DNA of 64,000 nucleotides from Nannocystis exedens (lineage in GTDB: Bacteria > Myxococcota_A > Polyangia > Nannocystales > Nannocystaceae). The notes under the pieces are model-generated. The model saw only the letters and a program-made list of their open reading frames with translations. It ran no database searches and was not told the DNA's origin. Where the stretch lies: NCBI RefSeq assembly GCF_002343915.1, contig NZ_NETK01000001.1, forward strand, positions 1,612,001-1,676,000. The letters run 5' to 3'. Each line of letters begins with the position of its first letter. The stretch's first letter is position 1. The position numbers were made by a program, and so were the translations under genes. Below, one piece after another: positions 46,078-56,432 of the stretch.

Positions 46078-46085
46078 CTTATACC
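46078..46085. promoter_or_regulatory. Overlapping divergent -10 boxes
   Basis: CTTATACC read on the plus strand contains TATACC (46080-46085), 7 bases before GTG 46093. Read on the minus strand it contains TATAAG (46083-46078), 7 bases before ATG 46070. The symmetry implies two leaderless-type promoters sharing four bases, so RNA polymerase cannot open both at once. Confidence 0.6.
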
Positions 46086-46092
46086 CGATCCT

Positions 46093-46527
46093 GTGCACGT
46101 CCACCGCGTCCGCGTCGGCTTCGGCGACTGCGATCCCGCCGGCATCGTCTACTTCCCGCGCTTCTTCCACTTCTTCCACGAGGCGATGGAGACGTGGTTC
46201 GACGAGGTGCTGGGCCTGCCCTACGCCGAGATGATCCGCGGCCGCGGCCTCGGCTTCCCCGCCGTCCACACCGAGGCCGACTTCGCCATCCCGTGCGCCT
46301 TCGGCGACGAGATCGCGGTCGAACAGCGCGTCGTCGGCCTCGGCCGCACCTCGATCCGCTTCGCCTACCGCGTGCGCACGCACGGCGACCCCCAGTCGCC
46401 CGTCCGCCTCACCGGCGCCACCGTGTCCGTCGTCATGGACCTCGACCCGCGCCGCCCGACCTTCCGCCGCCCGGTCGAGCTGCCGGCCGACCTGCGCGCC
46501 CGCATCGAGCCGCTGGTCGGCGCGTGA
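46093..46527 (+). CDS. Hotdog-fold acyl-CoA thioesterase (4HBT/YbgC class)
   Basis: 144 residues if translation begins at GTG 46093, which I prefer: TATACC lies 7 bases before it and the conserved VRVGFGDCDPAGIVYFPRFF begins at residue 6, as in the family. ATG 46069 would add 8 residues and overlap the divergent start codon. The catalytic Asp in DCDPAG matches 4-hydroxybenzoyl-CoA thioesterase. It hydrolyses acyl-CoA. It is divergent from enoyl-CoA hydratase and probably works in the same pathway. Confidence 0.88.
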   Translation: MHVHRVRVGFGDCDPAGIVYFPRFFHFFHEAMETWFDEVLGLPYAEMIRGRGLGFPAVHTEADFAIPCAFGDEIAVEQRVVGLGRTSIRFAYRVRTHGDPQSPVRLTGATVSVVMDLDPRRPTFRRPVELPADLRARIEPLVGA

Positions 46528-46826
46528 GCCAGGCCGACGGTGACGGAGCCGGGGCGACGCGCGTCGTCTGGACGCTCGCTTCGTCGCGCGCGGCGTCCTC
46601 CTCGCGCACCGCCCGGCGCAGCGACCCCGGGCTCCTGCGTCGCCGGGACCCGCGATCGCCAGCGTGCGCGCAACATGTCTTTGGAGACAGCCGAACGTGC
46701 GAGCCTCGCCTCGCCTCGCCGCCGCCGCACCTCGCAGCCGCACGCTCGACGCTGTCGCGGCCCCGCCGCCGCCGGCGCCGCAGGTCTTGACCGGTCCGCG
46801 CGCGGGTTGGCACAGTCCGCCGCACC

Positions 46827-47507
46827 ATGAGCGAGTCGCTGACCCTCGCCCCGACCGCGGACCCGCGGGTCTTCGTCGCCCCCGACGGCCGCCGTCTGTC
46901 CCCGCCGCCCGGCTGGGCCTGCCTGCCGCCGGGCGACGCTGCCCTGACGCGGCGCGTCAAGCTGGCCGGCCCGTCGTGGGCCGTGGTCGAGAAGAAGGGC
47001 CGCAAGCTGTTCTCCAGGGGCCTGTGGGCGCCCGCCGCGACGATCGAGTCGCTGCGCGCCGCCCTCGAGACCGAGCGCTCGACCGAGGCCTACGCCAAGA
47101 AGCGGGCCGCCGACGGCGCCCGCCGCGAGCGGACCCAGGCCGCCTACGTCGGGACCTTCGAGCAGGCCGTGCTCGAGTTCCTGCGCTTCGCCCCGCGCTG
47201 GGACGCGCTCGCGCGGGCCGTCGCCGCCCGCGTCACCGCCCACGCCACCCCGGTCGGCAGCGGCACCGTCGCCCGCACCGAGCGGATCCCCGTCGAGGAA
47301 CGGGCCCGCGCCGCCGTCATCGCCTGGATGCGCCACCAGACCACCGGCTACGACGACATGCAGATCGCCCGGGTCAAGGGCGCCCGCCGCGAAGTCCGGC
47401 GCGAGCTGGCCGAGATCTCCCGCGCCGTGCTCGACCTCCACCGCCGCGACGAGCCCCACGCCGCCCGCGCCTGCCCGCTGTGCCAGGCCGTCGCCGCGCC
47501 CGCGTGA
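46827..47507 (+). CDS. DUF2293 protein
   Basis: 226 residues, cytoplasmic, strongly basic with many Arg/Ala helices. The C-terminal third (IPVEERARAAVIAWMRHQTTGYDDM, followed by GARREVRRELAEI) matches DUF2293, a domain of unknown role, perhaps nucleic-acid binding. It ends with CPLCQ, a lone CxxC. The upstream gap of 299 bases has one 14-bp pair at 46674/46688 and no gene. Confidence 0.75.
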   Translation: MSESLTLAPTADPRVFVAPDGRRLSPPPGWACLPPGDAALTRRVKLAGPSWAVVEKKGRKLFSRGLWAPAATIESLRAALETERSTEAYAKKRAADGARRERTQAAYVGTFEQAVLEFLRFAPRWDALARAVAARVTAHATPVGSGTVARTERIPVEERARAAVIAWMRHQTTGYDDMQIARVKGARREVRRELAEISRAVLDLHRRDEPHAARACPLCQAVAAPA

Positions 47508-47510
47508 GCA

Positions 47511-47660
47511 GCGGTCCTTCAAGACATGCCCATGTATCAGGGACTGCGGCTCGCGGTGACCTGGAGGTGCCACGAGCCTGGGGGCGGCGAGCAGATCGAA
47601 CATGCCCTGAAGAACATGCCTTTCGGGACATGCCCCTAAAAGCATGCTCTTCAGGCCCTG
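47511..47660. repeat. 14-bp-phased CATG array, 5 cores plus an outlying pair
   Basis: CATG cores at 47601, 47615, 47629 and 47643 and CCTG at 47657 keep an exact 14-bp period. A separate pair (GCGG 47511, CATG 47525) lies just after the DUF2293 stop. The whole gap 47508-48031 holds no supported gene; TACCAT at 48018-48023 is a possible -10 box for the next gene. Confidence 0.88.
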
Positions 47661-48031
47661 TCCGGGCGCGCACCCGCCTCGGACCACGGTTCACGCCGTG
47701 AGCCCGGGCGCCGCCGCGAAGGCGGCGAAGCGGGCGCGGGGCCAGGCGCCGCGATCGTTCGGCAGCGACAGCAGCGGCGGCAGCTCGATGCCCGCACGGC
47801 CGGCATACCGTGTCGGCGCCGTCCTCCGCGGGCCCGTCGCTGCCGCCCGCTCGCTCGGCGGCGGCGGGCGCGAGCGTCGTGCCCGTCGCCCCCTGCGCCG
47901 CACGGGCCGCCGCGGCGGTTCCCGGGGTTCTTGCGGCCGGCATCCCGTGCGCCGCTCCCTCGCTGCGCCGCGCCCCGAGGCCGACCGCCCGTCGTCCCAC
48001 AAATCGCCGCCCCCGGCTACCATCGTCTGCG

Positions 48032-49447
48032 GTGCGTCGCCTCCCTCCGCTCGTCCGCCTCGGGCTCGCCGTGCGACGCGGCTTCGGTCGCTTCACGCCC
48101 GACCCGTTCGTCGTCGCGGTCGGCATGACGCTCGTCACCCTCGTCGCCGGCGCCCTCGCGGTCGGCGACGGCGCCGGCGGCCTCGTCCGCGCCCTGCGGC
48201 TGTGGAGCGCCCCCGGCGGTCTGTGGTCGCTGCTGGCCTTCGCCGGGCAGATGGCGCTGATGCTGACCCTCGGCACCGCCCTCGCCGCCGCCCCGCCGGT
48301 GCGCCGCGGCCTGGAGGCCCTCGCCCGCCTGGCCGCCGGCCCGCGCCGGCTCGTCGGCCTGGTCGCGTTCGTCTCCTGCACCCTCTGCCTCTTCAACTGG
48401 TCTTTGGGACTTGTCTGCGGGGCCATGTTCGCCAGGACAGCTGGCGACGAGGCCCGGCGGCGCGGGCTCGCCCTGCACTACCCGCTGCTGTGCGCCGCCG
48501 GCTACGCCGGCATGATGGTCTGGCACGGCGGCCTGTCCGGCACCGCCCCGCTCAAGGCCACCACCCTCGCCGACCTCACCGAGGTGCTCGGCCCCGAGCT
48601 CGCCGCCCGCGTCGGCCCGATCGCCCTGTCCGACAGCCTGCTCGGCGGCCTCAACCTCGCCGTCACCGGCGGCCTGTGGCTGCTCGCCCCGCTCGTGTTC
48701 ATGGCCCTCACCCCGGCCGCCGGCGCCGACCCCGACCCGCAGCCGGCCCCGCCTTCAGGACATGCTCCAGAGGACATGCCTTCGGCGACAGGTCCGGAAG
48801 AACATGCCCCTTCGACCACTACCGGCCTCGACCGGCTCGAGCGCTCGCCGCTGGTCGTGTGGGCGCTGGCGCTGCCGGCCGCCGCCGCGCTGGCGTTCGC
48901 CGTCGGCGACGCCGCCGGCCCCGCCCTCGACCTCAACGCCATCAACCTCGCGCTGTGGGTGCTCGCGCTGGTCCTGCACGGCCGGCCGGACGCGTTCGTG
49001 CGCGCCTGCGACGCGGGCGCCCGGGCCTCCGCCGGCATCCTGCTGCTGTTCCCGCTCTACGGCGGGATCATGGGCGTCATGAAGGGCACCGGCCTGGCGG
49101 CGGCGCTGGCCGGCCTGTTCGCCGCCGCCGACCCGCGCGTGTTCACCACCCTCACCTTCGTCTCGGCCGGCTTCCTCAACCTCTTCATCCCCTCGGGCGG
49201 CGGGCAGTGGGCGGTGCAGGGGCCGATCGTCATGAGCGCCGCGCTCGAGCGCGGCGTCGATCGGACCCACGCGATGCTGGCGATCGCCTACGGCGATCAA
49301 TGGACCAACATGCTCCAGCCGTTCTGGGCCGTCCCGCTGCTGGCGATCACCGGCGTACGCGCCCGCGACATCATCGGCTATTGCACGCTGTGGATGTTCG
49401 CCGGCGGCCTGTGGATCGCCGCCTGCTTGCTCCTCGCCTCGCTGTGA
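48032..49447 (+). CDS. Short-chain fatty acid transporter (AtoE/TIGR00366 family)
   Basis: 471 residues from GTG 48032, placed 8 bases behind TACCAT; upstream codons in this frame are not protein-like. The RRGFGRFTPDPFVVAVGMT start, MVWHGGLSGTAPLK, and FIPSGGGQWAVQGPI / YGDQWTNMLQPFW segments are diagnostic of this family of 10-12 TM carboxylate transporters. A cytoplasmic or periplasmic loop at about residues 236-266 is made by the CATG element (GHAPEDMPSATGPEEHAP), an insertion not expected in the family. Another degenerate copy is at 48396-48441. It may import acetoacetate or butyrate and fits with the nearby acyl-CoA enzymes. Confidence 0.88.
   Translation: MRRLPPLVRLGLAVRRGFGRFTPDPFVVAVGMTLVTLVAGALAVGDGAGGLVRALRLWSAPGGLWSLLAFAGQMALMLTLGTALAAAPPVRRGLEALARLAAGPRRLVGLVAFVSCTLCLFNWSLGLVCGAMFARTAGDEARRRGLALHYPLLCAAGYAGMMVWHGGLSGTAPLKATTLADLTEVLGPELAARVGPIALSDSLLGGLNLAVTGGLWLLAPLVFMALTPAAGADPDPQPAPPSGHAPEDMPSATGPEEHAPSTTTGLDRLERSPLVVWALALPAAAALAFAVGDAAGPALDLNAINLALWVLALVLHGRPDAFVRACDAGARASAGILLLFPLYGGIMGVMKGTGLAAALAGLFAAADPRVFTTLTFVSAGFLNLFIPSGGGQWAVQGPIVMSAALERGVDRTHAMLAIAYGDQWTNMLQPFWAVPLLAITGVRARDIIGYCTLWMFAGGLWIAACLLLASL
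48761..48820. repeat. 14-bp-phased CATG array inside the transporter gene
   Basis: CATG 48761, CATG 48775, CAGG 48789, CATG 48803 and CACT 48817 are exactly 14 bp apart. It is in frame and encodes HAPEDMPSATGPEEHAPST in a loop between membrane helices. Confidence 0.85.
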
Positions 49448-49615
49448 TCCGGCGAATCGTGGCACCAGAGATGGCCACGCGGCAGGTCGGCGCTCGCCGG
49501 TTCACGTCGTTCCGGGCGGTCGCGCGAATGCCCGCTCGGGGCAAAAATTCGCGCGGTCCTCGCGGACTGCGCGCGGCTGCCGGCCTGCGAGCGTCGTGGT
49601 AGATTGCCGCCGGTC

Positions 49616-50944
49616 ATGGACAGCGCCTCCCCCCGGGCGACGGTGTATCACGTCGTCACGCTCAGCAATTTCGCGCGCGGCTTCGACAAGTACCAGCGGC
49701 GCTACCGCAAATCGCTGATCCCCGAGAGCACCTATCCCGACGTCGTGCATGTCCTCGCCGCCGACGAGCTGGCGATCGGCGTGCGCAAGGCCAGAGGCCT
49801 GCTCGCGCGGCTGGCCTTGCCCGGCGACGCGCTGGTCGCCCTCGAGGCGCGGCTGCCGGCCGGCGAGCTGCGCGTCAACGAGCGCAACGGCCTCGGGCGC
49901 GTGTGGCTCTCGGGCGATTTGCCGGTCCAGCGGGTGTTCGCCATCGACGGCGACGGTCAGCTCGGCGCCGCCATCCCGCTCGAAGACGCCAGCGCGCGCG
50001 CGCTCGCCTTGCACGCCGCCCGCTTCGCGCCCTACCGGCAGATCACGCCCCGATCGATCTCCTTCCTCCCGATCGCGCGCGGTTGCCAGGCCAGCTGCCC
50101 GTTCTGCTTCTCCGAGGCCTCCGCCTCCGCGGAGCAGGCCGGCGGTCGCCTCGACCTCGGGCTCGCCAGGCGCTGGCTCGCCGCGGCCCGCCGTCGCGGC
50201 GCCGAGCGGGCCGTCATCACCGGCGGCGGCGAGCCGACCCTGCTCGCGCGCGACCGCCTGCTCGGGCTCGTCGGCGCCTGCCGCGAGTTCTTCGCCAAGG
50301 TCGTGCTGATCACCAACGGCGTGCGGCTCGCCGGGGACGACGCGGGCGAGCGGCGGGCCTTCATCGCCGACCTCGCGGACGCGGGCCTCGGCGTGCTGGC
50401 CGTCTCGCGTCACCACTGGGACGAGGCCGTCAACGCCGCGCACATGAACCTCGAGACGCACACCGAGCGCGTCCTCGAGGCCGCGCGCGGCTCGTCGCTG
50501 CGCACGCGCCTCGTCTGCGTGCTGCAGCGCGGCGGCGTCGAATCAATGGCCGACATCGACGCCTATGTGCAATGGGCCGTCGCCCGCGGCGCCCACGAGG
50601 TCTGCTTCAAGGAGCTCTACGTCTCCACCAGCCGCGAATCGGTCTATCACTCGCTGGCCGCCAATCAGTACAGCGCCGATCATCAGGTCCCGCTGTCGCG
50701 CGTCCACGAGTGGGCCCGCACCCGCGGCTTCGGCGAGTGCGCGCGCCTCCCGTGGGGGGCGCCGGTCTACGCCGGCGAGCTCGCCGGCGGCCCGTTGCGC
50801 GTCGCCGCCTACACCGAGCCGAGCCTGTTCTGGGAGCGCACCCACGGCCTCGCGCGCAGCTGGAACGTCATGGCCGATCACACCTGCCTCGTCTCGCTTG
50901 AGGATCGGGCCAGCGCGATCACCCTCGACGAGGCCGCGGCATGA
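49616..50944 (+). CDS. Radical SAM protein coupled to a PLP enzyme
   Basis: 442 residues. A region of about 145 residues with no recognised motif precedes the radical SAM core, whose CxxxCxxC is in ARGCQASCPFCF (about residue 155). A SAM-binding GGGEPTL strand and VLITNG follow. There is no C-terminal SPASM cysteine set. TAGATT (49600-49605) lies 10 bases before ATG 49616. It is translationally coupled (ATGA, 50941-50944) to a class I/II aminotransferase-like gene, so both probably act on one substrate. Natural-product or cofactor maturation is an inference; product unknown. Confidence 0.85.
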   Translation: MDSASPRATVYHVVTLSNFARGFDKYQRRYRKSLIPESTYPDVVHVLAADELAIGVRKARGLLARLALPGDALVALEARLPAGELRVNERNGLGRVWLSGDLPVQRVFAIDGDGQLGAAIPLEDASARALALHAARFAPYRQITPRSISFLPIARGCQASCPFCFSEASASAEQAGGRLDLGLARRWLAAARRRGAERAVITGGGEPTLLARDRLLGLVGACREFFAKVVLITNGVRLAGDDAGERRAFIADLADAGLGVLAVSRHHWDEAVNAAHMNLETHTERVLEAARGSSLRTRLVCVLQRGGVESMADIDAYVQWAVARGAHEVCFKELYVSTSRESVYHSLAANQYSADHQVPLSRVHEWARTRGFGECARLPWGAPVYAGELAGGPLRVAAYTEPSLFWERTHGLARSWNVMADHTCLVSLEDRASAITLDEAAA

Positions 50945-51930
50945 ACTTCCAGGAGTTCCTCGCCTGGAGCGGCGGCGTGCACGAGCCCGACGTCCTGCGG
51001 GCCTGCGAGACGCGGATCTCCGCCGCCTTCGCCGACCTCCGTCCGCCGCTGGAGCGCGCCTCACCGCCGCGCACCGTGCATCGCTGCGACCTCGCGCGCG
51101 CCTGGTGCGAGCTGCGCGGCCTGCCGCCGACTGCCGCGCGCGGGGCCATGATCTGCGCCGGCGTCCGCCACGCGCTCTCCCTCCTGTTCGCCCACATGGC
51201 GGCCGCCGGCCGGCGCCTCGCCCTGCCGACCGACGTCTACCCCGTCTACTGGGACCTCGCGCGCGCCGCCGGGGTGGCCACGGTCGGCGTGCCCACCTTC
51301 CCCGATCTCGCCATCCACGACGTGCTCGAGCGCGCCACCCGGGCCGAGGTCGCCGCGCTCGTGTTGCCCGATCCGCTCAAGCTGCACGGCCGCTTCCTCG
51401 CCGCCGACGAGCGCGCCGCCCTGCTCGCCTGGCTCGGCCGCGATCCGCACCGCCGCCTCGTCCTCGACGGCGTCTACACCTTCGGCCAGCGCCTGCGCCC
51501 GGCCACGCTCGAGCTGCTCGCCAGCGGCCAGGTGCTCTACCTCGATTCGCTGTCGAAGGGCTGGCTGTACCCGCGGGTGTTCGGCGTCGCCCACCTGCCG
51601 CCCCGCGACTTCGACCACCTCGGTCCGGTGTTTCGCGCCGCCGCCCCGCCGCAGGCCGACCTGTGGCTCGCCGCCCGGCTGCTCGCCGAACACGCCGGGC
51701 TCCCCGCCGCGCTGGCGGCCGCGATCGACGAGCGCCGCCTGCGGCTCGTCGCCGACCTGCGCGCCCGCGGCCTCGCGCCGTTCTCCTTCGACCGCGGCTA
51801 CCTCGTCGGCGTCGACGGCGACGCCCGCGAATTGTTGGGCACGCATCGGGTCCTGCTGATCCCCGGCGGCGTGTTCGGCGAGCCGAAGCGCCCCGTCGCG
51901 CTCGCCAGCGCCCTCCCGCCCGCGCCGTGA
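50941..51930 (+). CDS. Class I/II aminotransferase-fold PLP enzyme
   Basis: 329 residues, shorter than typical members (about 380-420). The PLP lysine is in YLDSLSKGWLYPRVFG, with DGVYTFG before it in place of the usual D-x-Y/A-Y strand and PDPLKLHG for the PNPNNPTG loop. It lacks the usual N-terminal arm that closes the active site. Coupled to the radical SAM gene. It could transaminate or decarboxylate an amino acid-derived intermediate. The following gap has three copies of a 57-63 bp unit. Confidence 0.82.
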   Translation: MNFQEFLAWSGGVHEPDVLRACETRISAAFADLRPPLERASPPRTVHRCDLARAWCELRGLPPTAARGAMICAGVRHALSLLFAHMAAAGRRLALPTDVYPVYWDLARAAGVATVGVPTFPDLAIHDVLERATRAEVAALVLPDPLKLHGRFLAADERAALLAWLGRDPHRRLVLDGVYTFGQRLRPATLELLASGQVLYLDSLSKGWLYPRVFGVAHLPPRDFDHLGPVFRAAAPPQADLWLAARLLAEHAGLPAALAAAIDERRLRLVADLRARGLAPFSFDRGYLVGVDGDARELLGTHRVLLIPGGVFGEPKRPVALASALPPAP

Positions 51931-51939
51931 CGCGGCGGA

Positions 51940-52090
51940 CATGTCTCCGAGGACATCTCCTGTCGAGGCCGCCGGCTCGCTGTTCATGACGACCTCGAAG
52001 GAGCTGTCCCCGGGGACAGCTCCTGCCGAAGCCGCCCTTCAGGGGAGGACCCCGAACGAGCTGTCCCCGAGGTCATCTCCTGTCGAGGCC
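51940..52090. repeat. Three copies of a 57-63 bp unit carrying CATG-type palindromes
   Basis: Palindromes start at 51940 (CATG..CATC), 52003 (GCTG..CAGC) and 52060 (GCTG..CATC), each 14 bp between cores. Each is followed by CTCCTGYCGARGCCGCC. The units lie between the convergent PLP and radical SAM/SPASM genes. They show the 14-bp element copied together with flanking sequence. Confidence 0.85.
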
Positions 52091-52104
52091 GCCCGGCTCC
52101 CGCC

Positions 52105-53436
52105 TCACGGCTCGTCTGCGCCCGCGACCGCGAGCGGCGCCCCCGGGCCGAAGAACGCCGCCTCTCGCCCGGTGCGCGGCCCCTCGATCGTCACCGGCCC
52201 CGCGCCCGCGGCCTTCGGCTCGCGCACCACGCGGAACAGCCCGTGCGCGAACGCCTGATCGTCCGCGCCCGCGACCTGCTCGACGCGCTCGCGCAGGCCC
52301 ATGCGGTCCATCTCGAGCGCGCGGTGGTGACAATACGGGTTGTTGCCCGGCCGGCCGAGCAGCGGCTCGCTCATCGCCGTGCAGCCGCCCATGCAGGTGT
52401 CGGCGTAGTAGCATTCGCGGCAGTAGCCCCACAACGAATCGAGGCCGCGCTGCTCGACGTAGCGGATCTCCGGCGCCCGCTCCCACAGGGCGCGGAGGCC
52501 GTGGTCGCGCCAGTTGCCGCCGGCGTTGACCGCCCCGCCGACGCTCGGGCACGACTTGATGGTCCCGTCGGCCTCGATCCCGAGCCCCGTGCGCCCGGCC
52601 GAGCAGCCCTTGTAGTGCCCGTCCTCCTGCTGCAGGCGCCGCAGCTTGCCCTCGAGCGGGCCGAAGTAGCCGAGGTTGTTGCCGGGCCAGAACCTGATCC
52701 TGCGCGCCGCGCAGCGGGCGATCACCCGCTCGAGCTCGGGGAACAGCTCGAGCAGCTCGAATGGTTGCAGCAGCAGCTCCGGGTGGTCGGCCGCGTTGCC
52801 GTGCGGCATCGTCAGGAACATCTGCCACACCTCGGCCCCGGCGTCGGCCAGCAGGTCGCACAGCGGCAGCAGCTCGCGCCAGGTCAGGCGGTTGATCTGG
52901 GTGTTGGCGGCGATCCGCGCCCCGGCCCGGCGGCTGTGGGCCAGCGCCTCGAAGCAGCGGCGCCAGCCGCCCGGCGTCCCGCGCAGCGCGTCGTGGCTGG
53001 CCTCGAGCCCGTCGATCGACACCGACACCAGCTGCAACCCGGCCTCGACCAGCGCCTCGGCGCGCGTCTGCGTCAGCCCGAGCCCGCCGGTGGTCAGCGA
53101 GCAGCTCATCCCGCGCTCGCGGATCCGGCGGATGACCCAAAGGACATCCGCGCGCAGGTAGGCCTCGCCGCCGATCAGCGCCACCTCGCCGACGCCGAGC
53201 TCGGCCAGCTCGTCGACCAGCCGCAGTGCCTCGTCGGTCGTCAGCTCGTCCGGCCGCGCGACACCCGCACGGGGACCGCAAGCCTTGCAGCGCTGGTCAC
53301 AGGCGCGCGTGAACTCCCAGACCGCCAGCGCCGGCCGCTGCACCGCGCCCCGCGGCGGCGGCAGCACGCGGCGACCGCGACCCGGCGGCAACGACTCCAC
53401 CACGGGCAAGCGCCGGCGCGCCTCACGAAGCTTCAC
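52105..53436 (-). CDS. Radical SAM/SPASM maturase-like protein
   Basis: 443 residues. The radical SAM motif CxxxCxxC is in RACDQRCKACGPRAG (about residue 49), with IGGEAYLR and TTGGLGLTQT after it. The C-terminal SPASM domain has many cysteines: KGCSAG, KSCPSVGG, GYCRECYYADTCMGGC and PYCHH. Such proteins (PqqE/MftC/AlbA class) modify peptides or build cofactors using auxiliary Fe-S clusters. No precursor peptide was evident in the adjacent gaps. It faces the radical SAM-PLP pair. The neighbouring isc operon would supply the clusters, though that is true of any Fe-S enzyme. Confidence 0.85.
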   Translation of the reverse strand: MKLREARRRLPVVESLPPGRGRRVLPPPRGAVQRPALAVWEFTRACDQRCKACGPRAGVARPDELTTDEALRLVDELAELGVGEVALIGGEAYLRADVLWVIRRIRERGMSCSLTTGGLGLTQTRAEALVEAGLQLVSVSIDGLEASHDALRGTPGGWRRCFEALAHSRRAGARIAANTQINRLTWRELLPLCDLLADAGAEVWQMFLTMPHGNAADHPELLLQPFELLELFPELERVIARCAARRIRFWPGNNLGYFGPLEGKLRRLQQEDGHYKGCSAGRTGLGIEADGTIKSCPSVGGAVNAGGNWRDHGLRALWERAPEIRYVEQRGLDSLWGYCRECYYADTCMGGCTAMSEPLLGRPGNNPYCHHRALEMDRMGLRERVEQVAGADDQAFAHGLFRVVREPKAAGAGPVTIEGPRTGREAAFFGPGAPLAVAGADEP

Positions 53437-53552
53437 CAGAGCCAGGCTAGCACGGCAGAGACAGCGCCTCGCGAGGTGTGACCCAAGTCGAACTCCGGGC
53501 GCTGCGAACGATCTTGCACACCTGCCGTCTCGCCCTCACGTTCCAGAGAAAC

Positions 53553-54383
53553 ATGGCCATGCGAGCGACCGAGCCCCCTCCGCGACCCGAGACAACCACT
53601 TCCCGTCTTCGAGAGCCACCTTTTACGCTTCTCCGCCGGGCGATGGGCGACGGTCCGACGCGGCGCCGCAAGCTCCTCAACCTGGCCCTGGCGCTGCGCA
53701 GCTACGGCGACGAGCGGCAGGTGGTGCCGCGGCTGCAGCGCCTCAAGGAGCTCGGGTGGGTCGACGAGATCCCGACGCGGATCCAGCGGATCGTCGGGGC
53801 CATCGACATGCTGCGCTTCTTCATCGTCCCCTGCGCGGCCGACTATTACCGGTCGAAGGGCATCAACTTCTATTTTCACACCCTGCTGCGCTTCCTCGAC
53901 GACCCGGCGTCGCTGATCGACCCGACCGGCCTCAACAGCGCGCGCGACACGATCATCGGCCACGTCCTGCAGGTCGTCCACGCCAACCCCGACTACGACC
54001 TGCAGCTGCTCGAGTCCTTCCCCGACGGCCTGCACGCGATGGAGGAGCAGATCGTGGCGATCCTCGGCGGCACCCACCCGCGCGCCGCCTCGATCCTCGC
54101 CACCGTCGAGGACCCCGAGTACCACGCCCGCCTGCTCGCCTACGTGCGCGAGTTCCGGCGCCGCCAGCCGATGACCGCCTCGCTGGTGCGCGAGAACATC
54201 CTCGACGACGACCGCTTCCGCGTCCTCGAGCGCACCTTCGGCGAGCTGCCGCGGGCCATGCGATACTTCAGCAAGCTGCCCAAGAGCCCGCTCGGGGCGG
54301 CGCGCCACCTGCTGTCGGTCCGCCAGTTCCCGCTCCACCTGGCCGAGCAGGTCTACACCGAGCGACCGGCGCGGGTCGGGTGA
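53553..54383 (+). CDS. Conserved-looking hypothetical protein, 276 residues
   Basis: Not recognised. A cytoplasmic, helical protein without signal or cofactor motifs. Distinct stretches are SYGDERQVVPRLQRLKELG, FFIVPCAADYYRSKGINFYF and HPDYDLQLLESFPDG-like regions, suggesting a helical domain with a beta insert. I start at ATG 53553; the frame is open back to 53478. It is divergent from the radical SAM/SPASM gene with 116 bases between starts and could share its promoter region. Function unknown; it might belong with the radical SAM genes. Confidence 0.65.
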   Translation: MAMRATEPPPRPETTTSRLREPPFTLLRRAMGDGPTRRRKLLNLALALRSYGDERQVVPRLQRLKELGWVDEIPTRIQRIVGAIDMLRFFIVPCAADYYRSKGINFYFHTLLRFLDDPASLIDPTGLNSARDTIIGHVLQVVHANPDYDLQLLESFPDGLHAMEEQIVAILGGTHPRAASILATVEDPEYHARLLAYVREFRRRQPMTASLVRENILDDDRFRVLERTFGELPRAMRYFSKLPKSPLGAARHLLSVRQFPLHLAEQVYTERPARVG

Positions 54384-54392
54384 CCTTCACGC

Positions 54393-54427
54393 CATGCGCA
54401 TGAAGCCATGTCCCCGGGAGCATGTCC

Positions 54428-54438
<11 letters not shown>
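54393..54438. repeat. 14-bp-phased CATG array between convergent genes
   Basis: CATG 54393, 54407 and 54421 and CAGT 54435 keep the 14-bp period. The array starts 10 bases after the upstream stop and overlaps the stop codon and last three codons of the convergent GDPD gene. Confidence 0.85.
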
Positions 54439-55084
<646 letters not shown>

Positions 55085-55181
55085 GGCCGCGGTTATGGCA
55101 CGACTTCCGCGCGCGCTGTAGCCTCGCCCGCCCCCGCGGGCGCGTCGTCGACTCACGGCCATCGGCCGGCCGGCCGCGGGC

Positions 55182-56414
<1,233 letters not shown>

Positions 56415-56432
56415 GGCGAGTCGGGAGCGGGT

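Noticed and set aside
46069-46092. ATG 46069 as start of the thioesterase
   Set aside because: It overlaps the opposite gene's start codon and leaves the TATACC box inside the gene; GTG 46093 fits both the box and the usual protein length.
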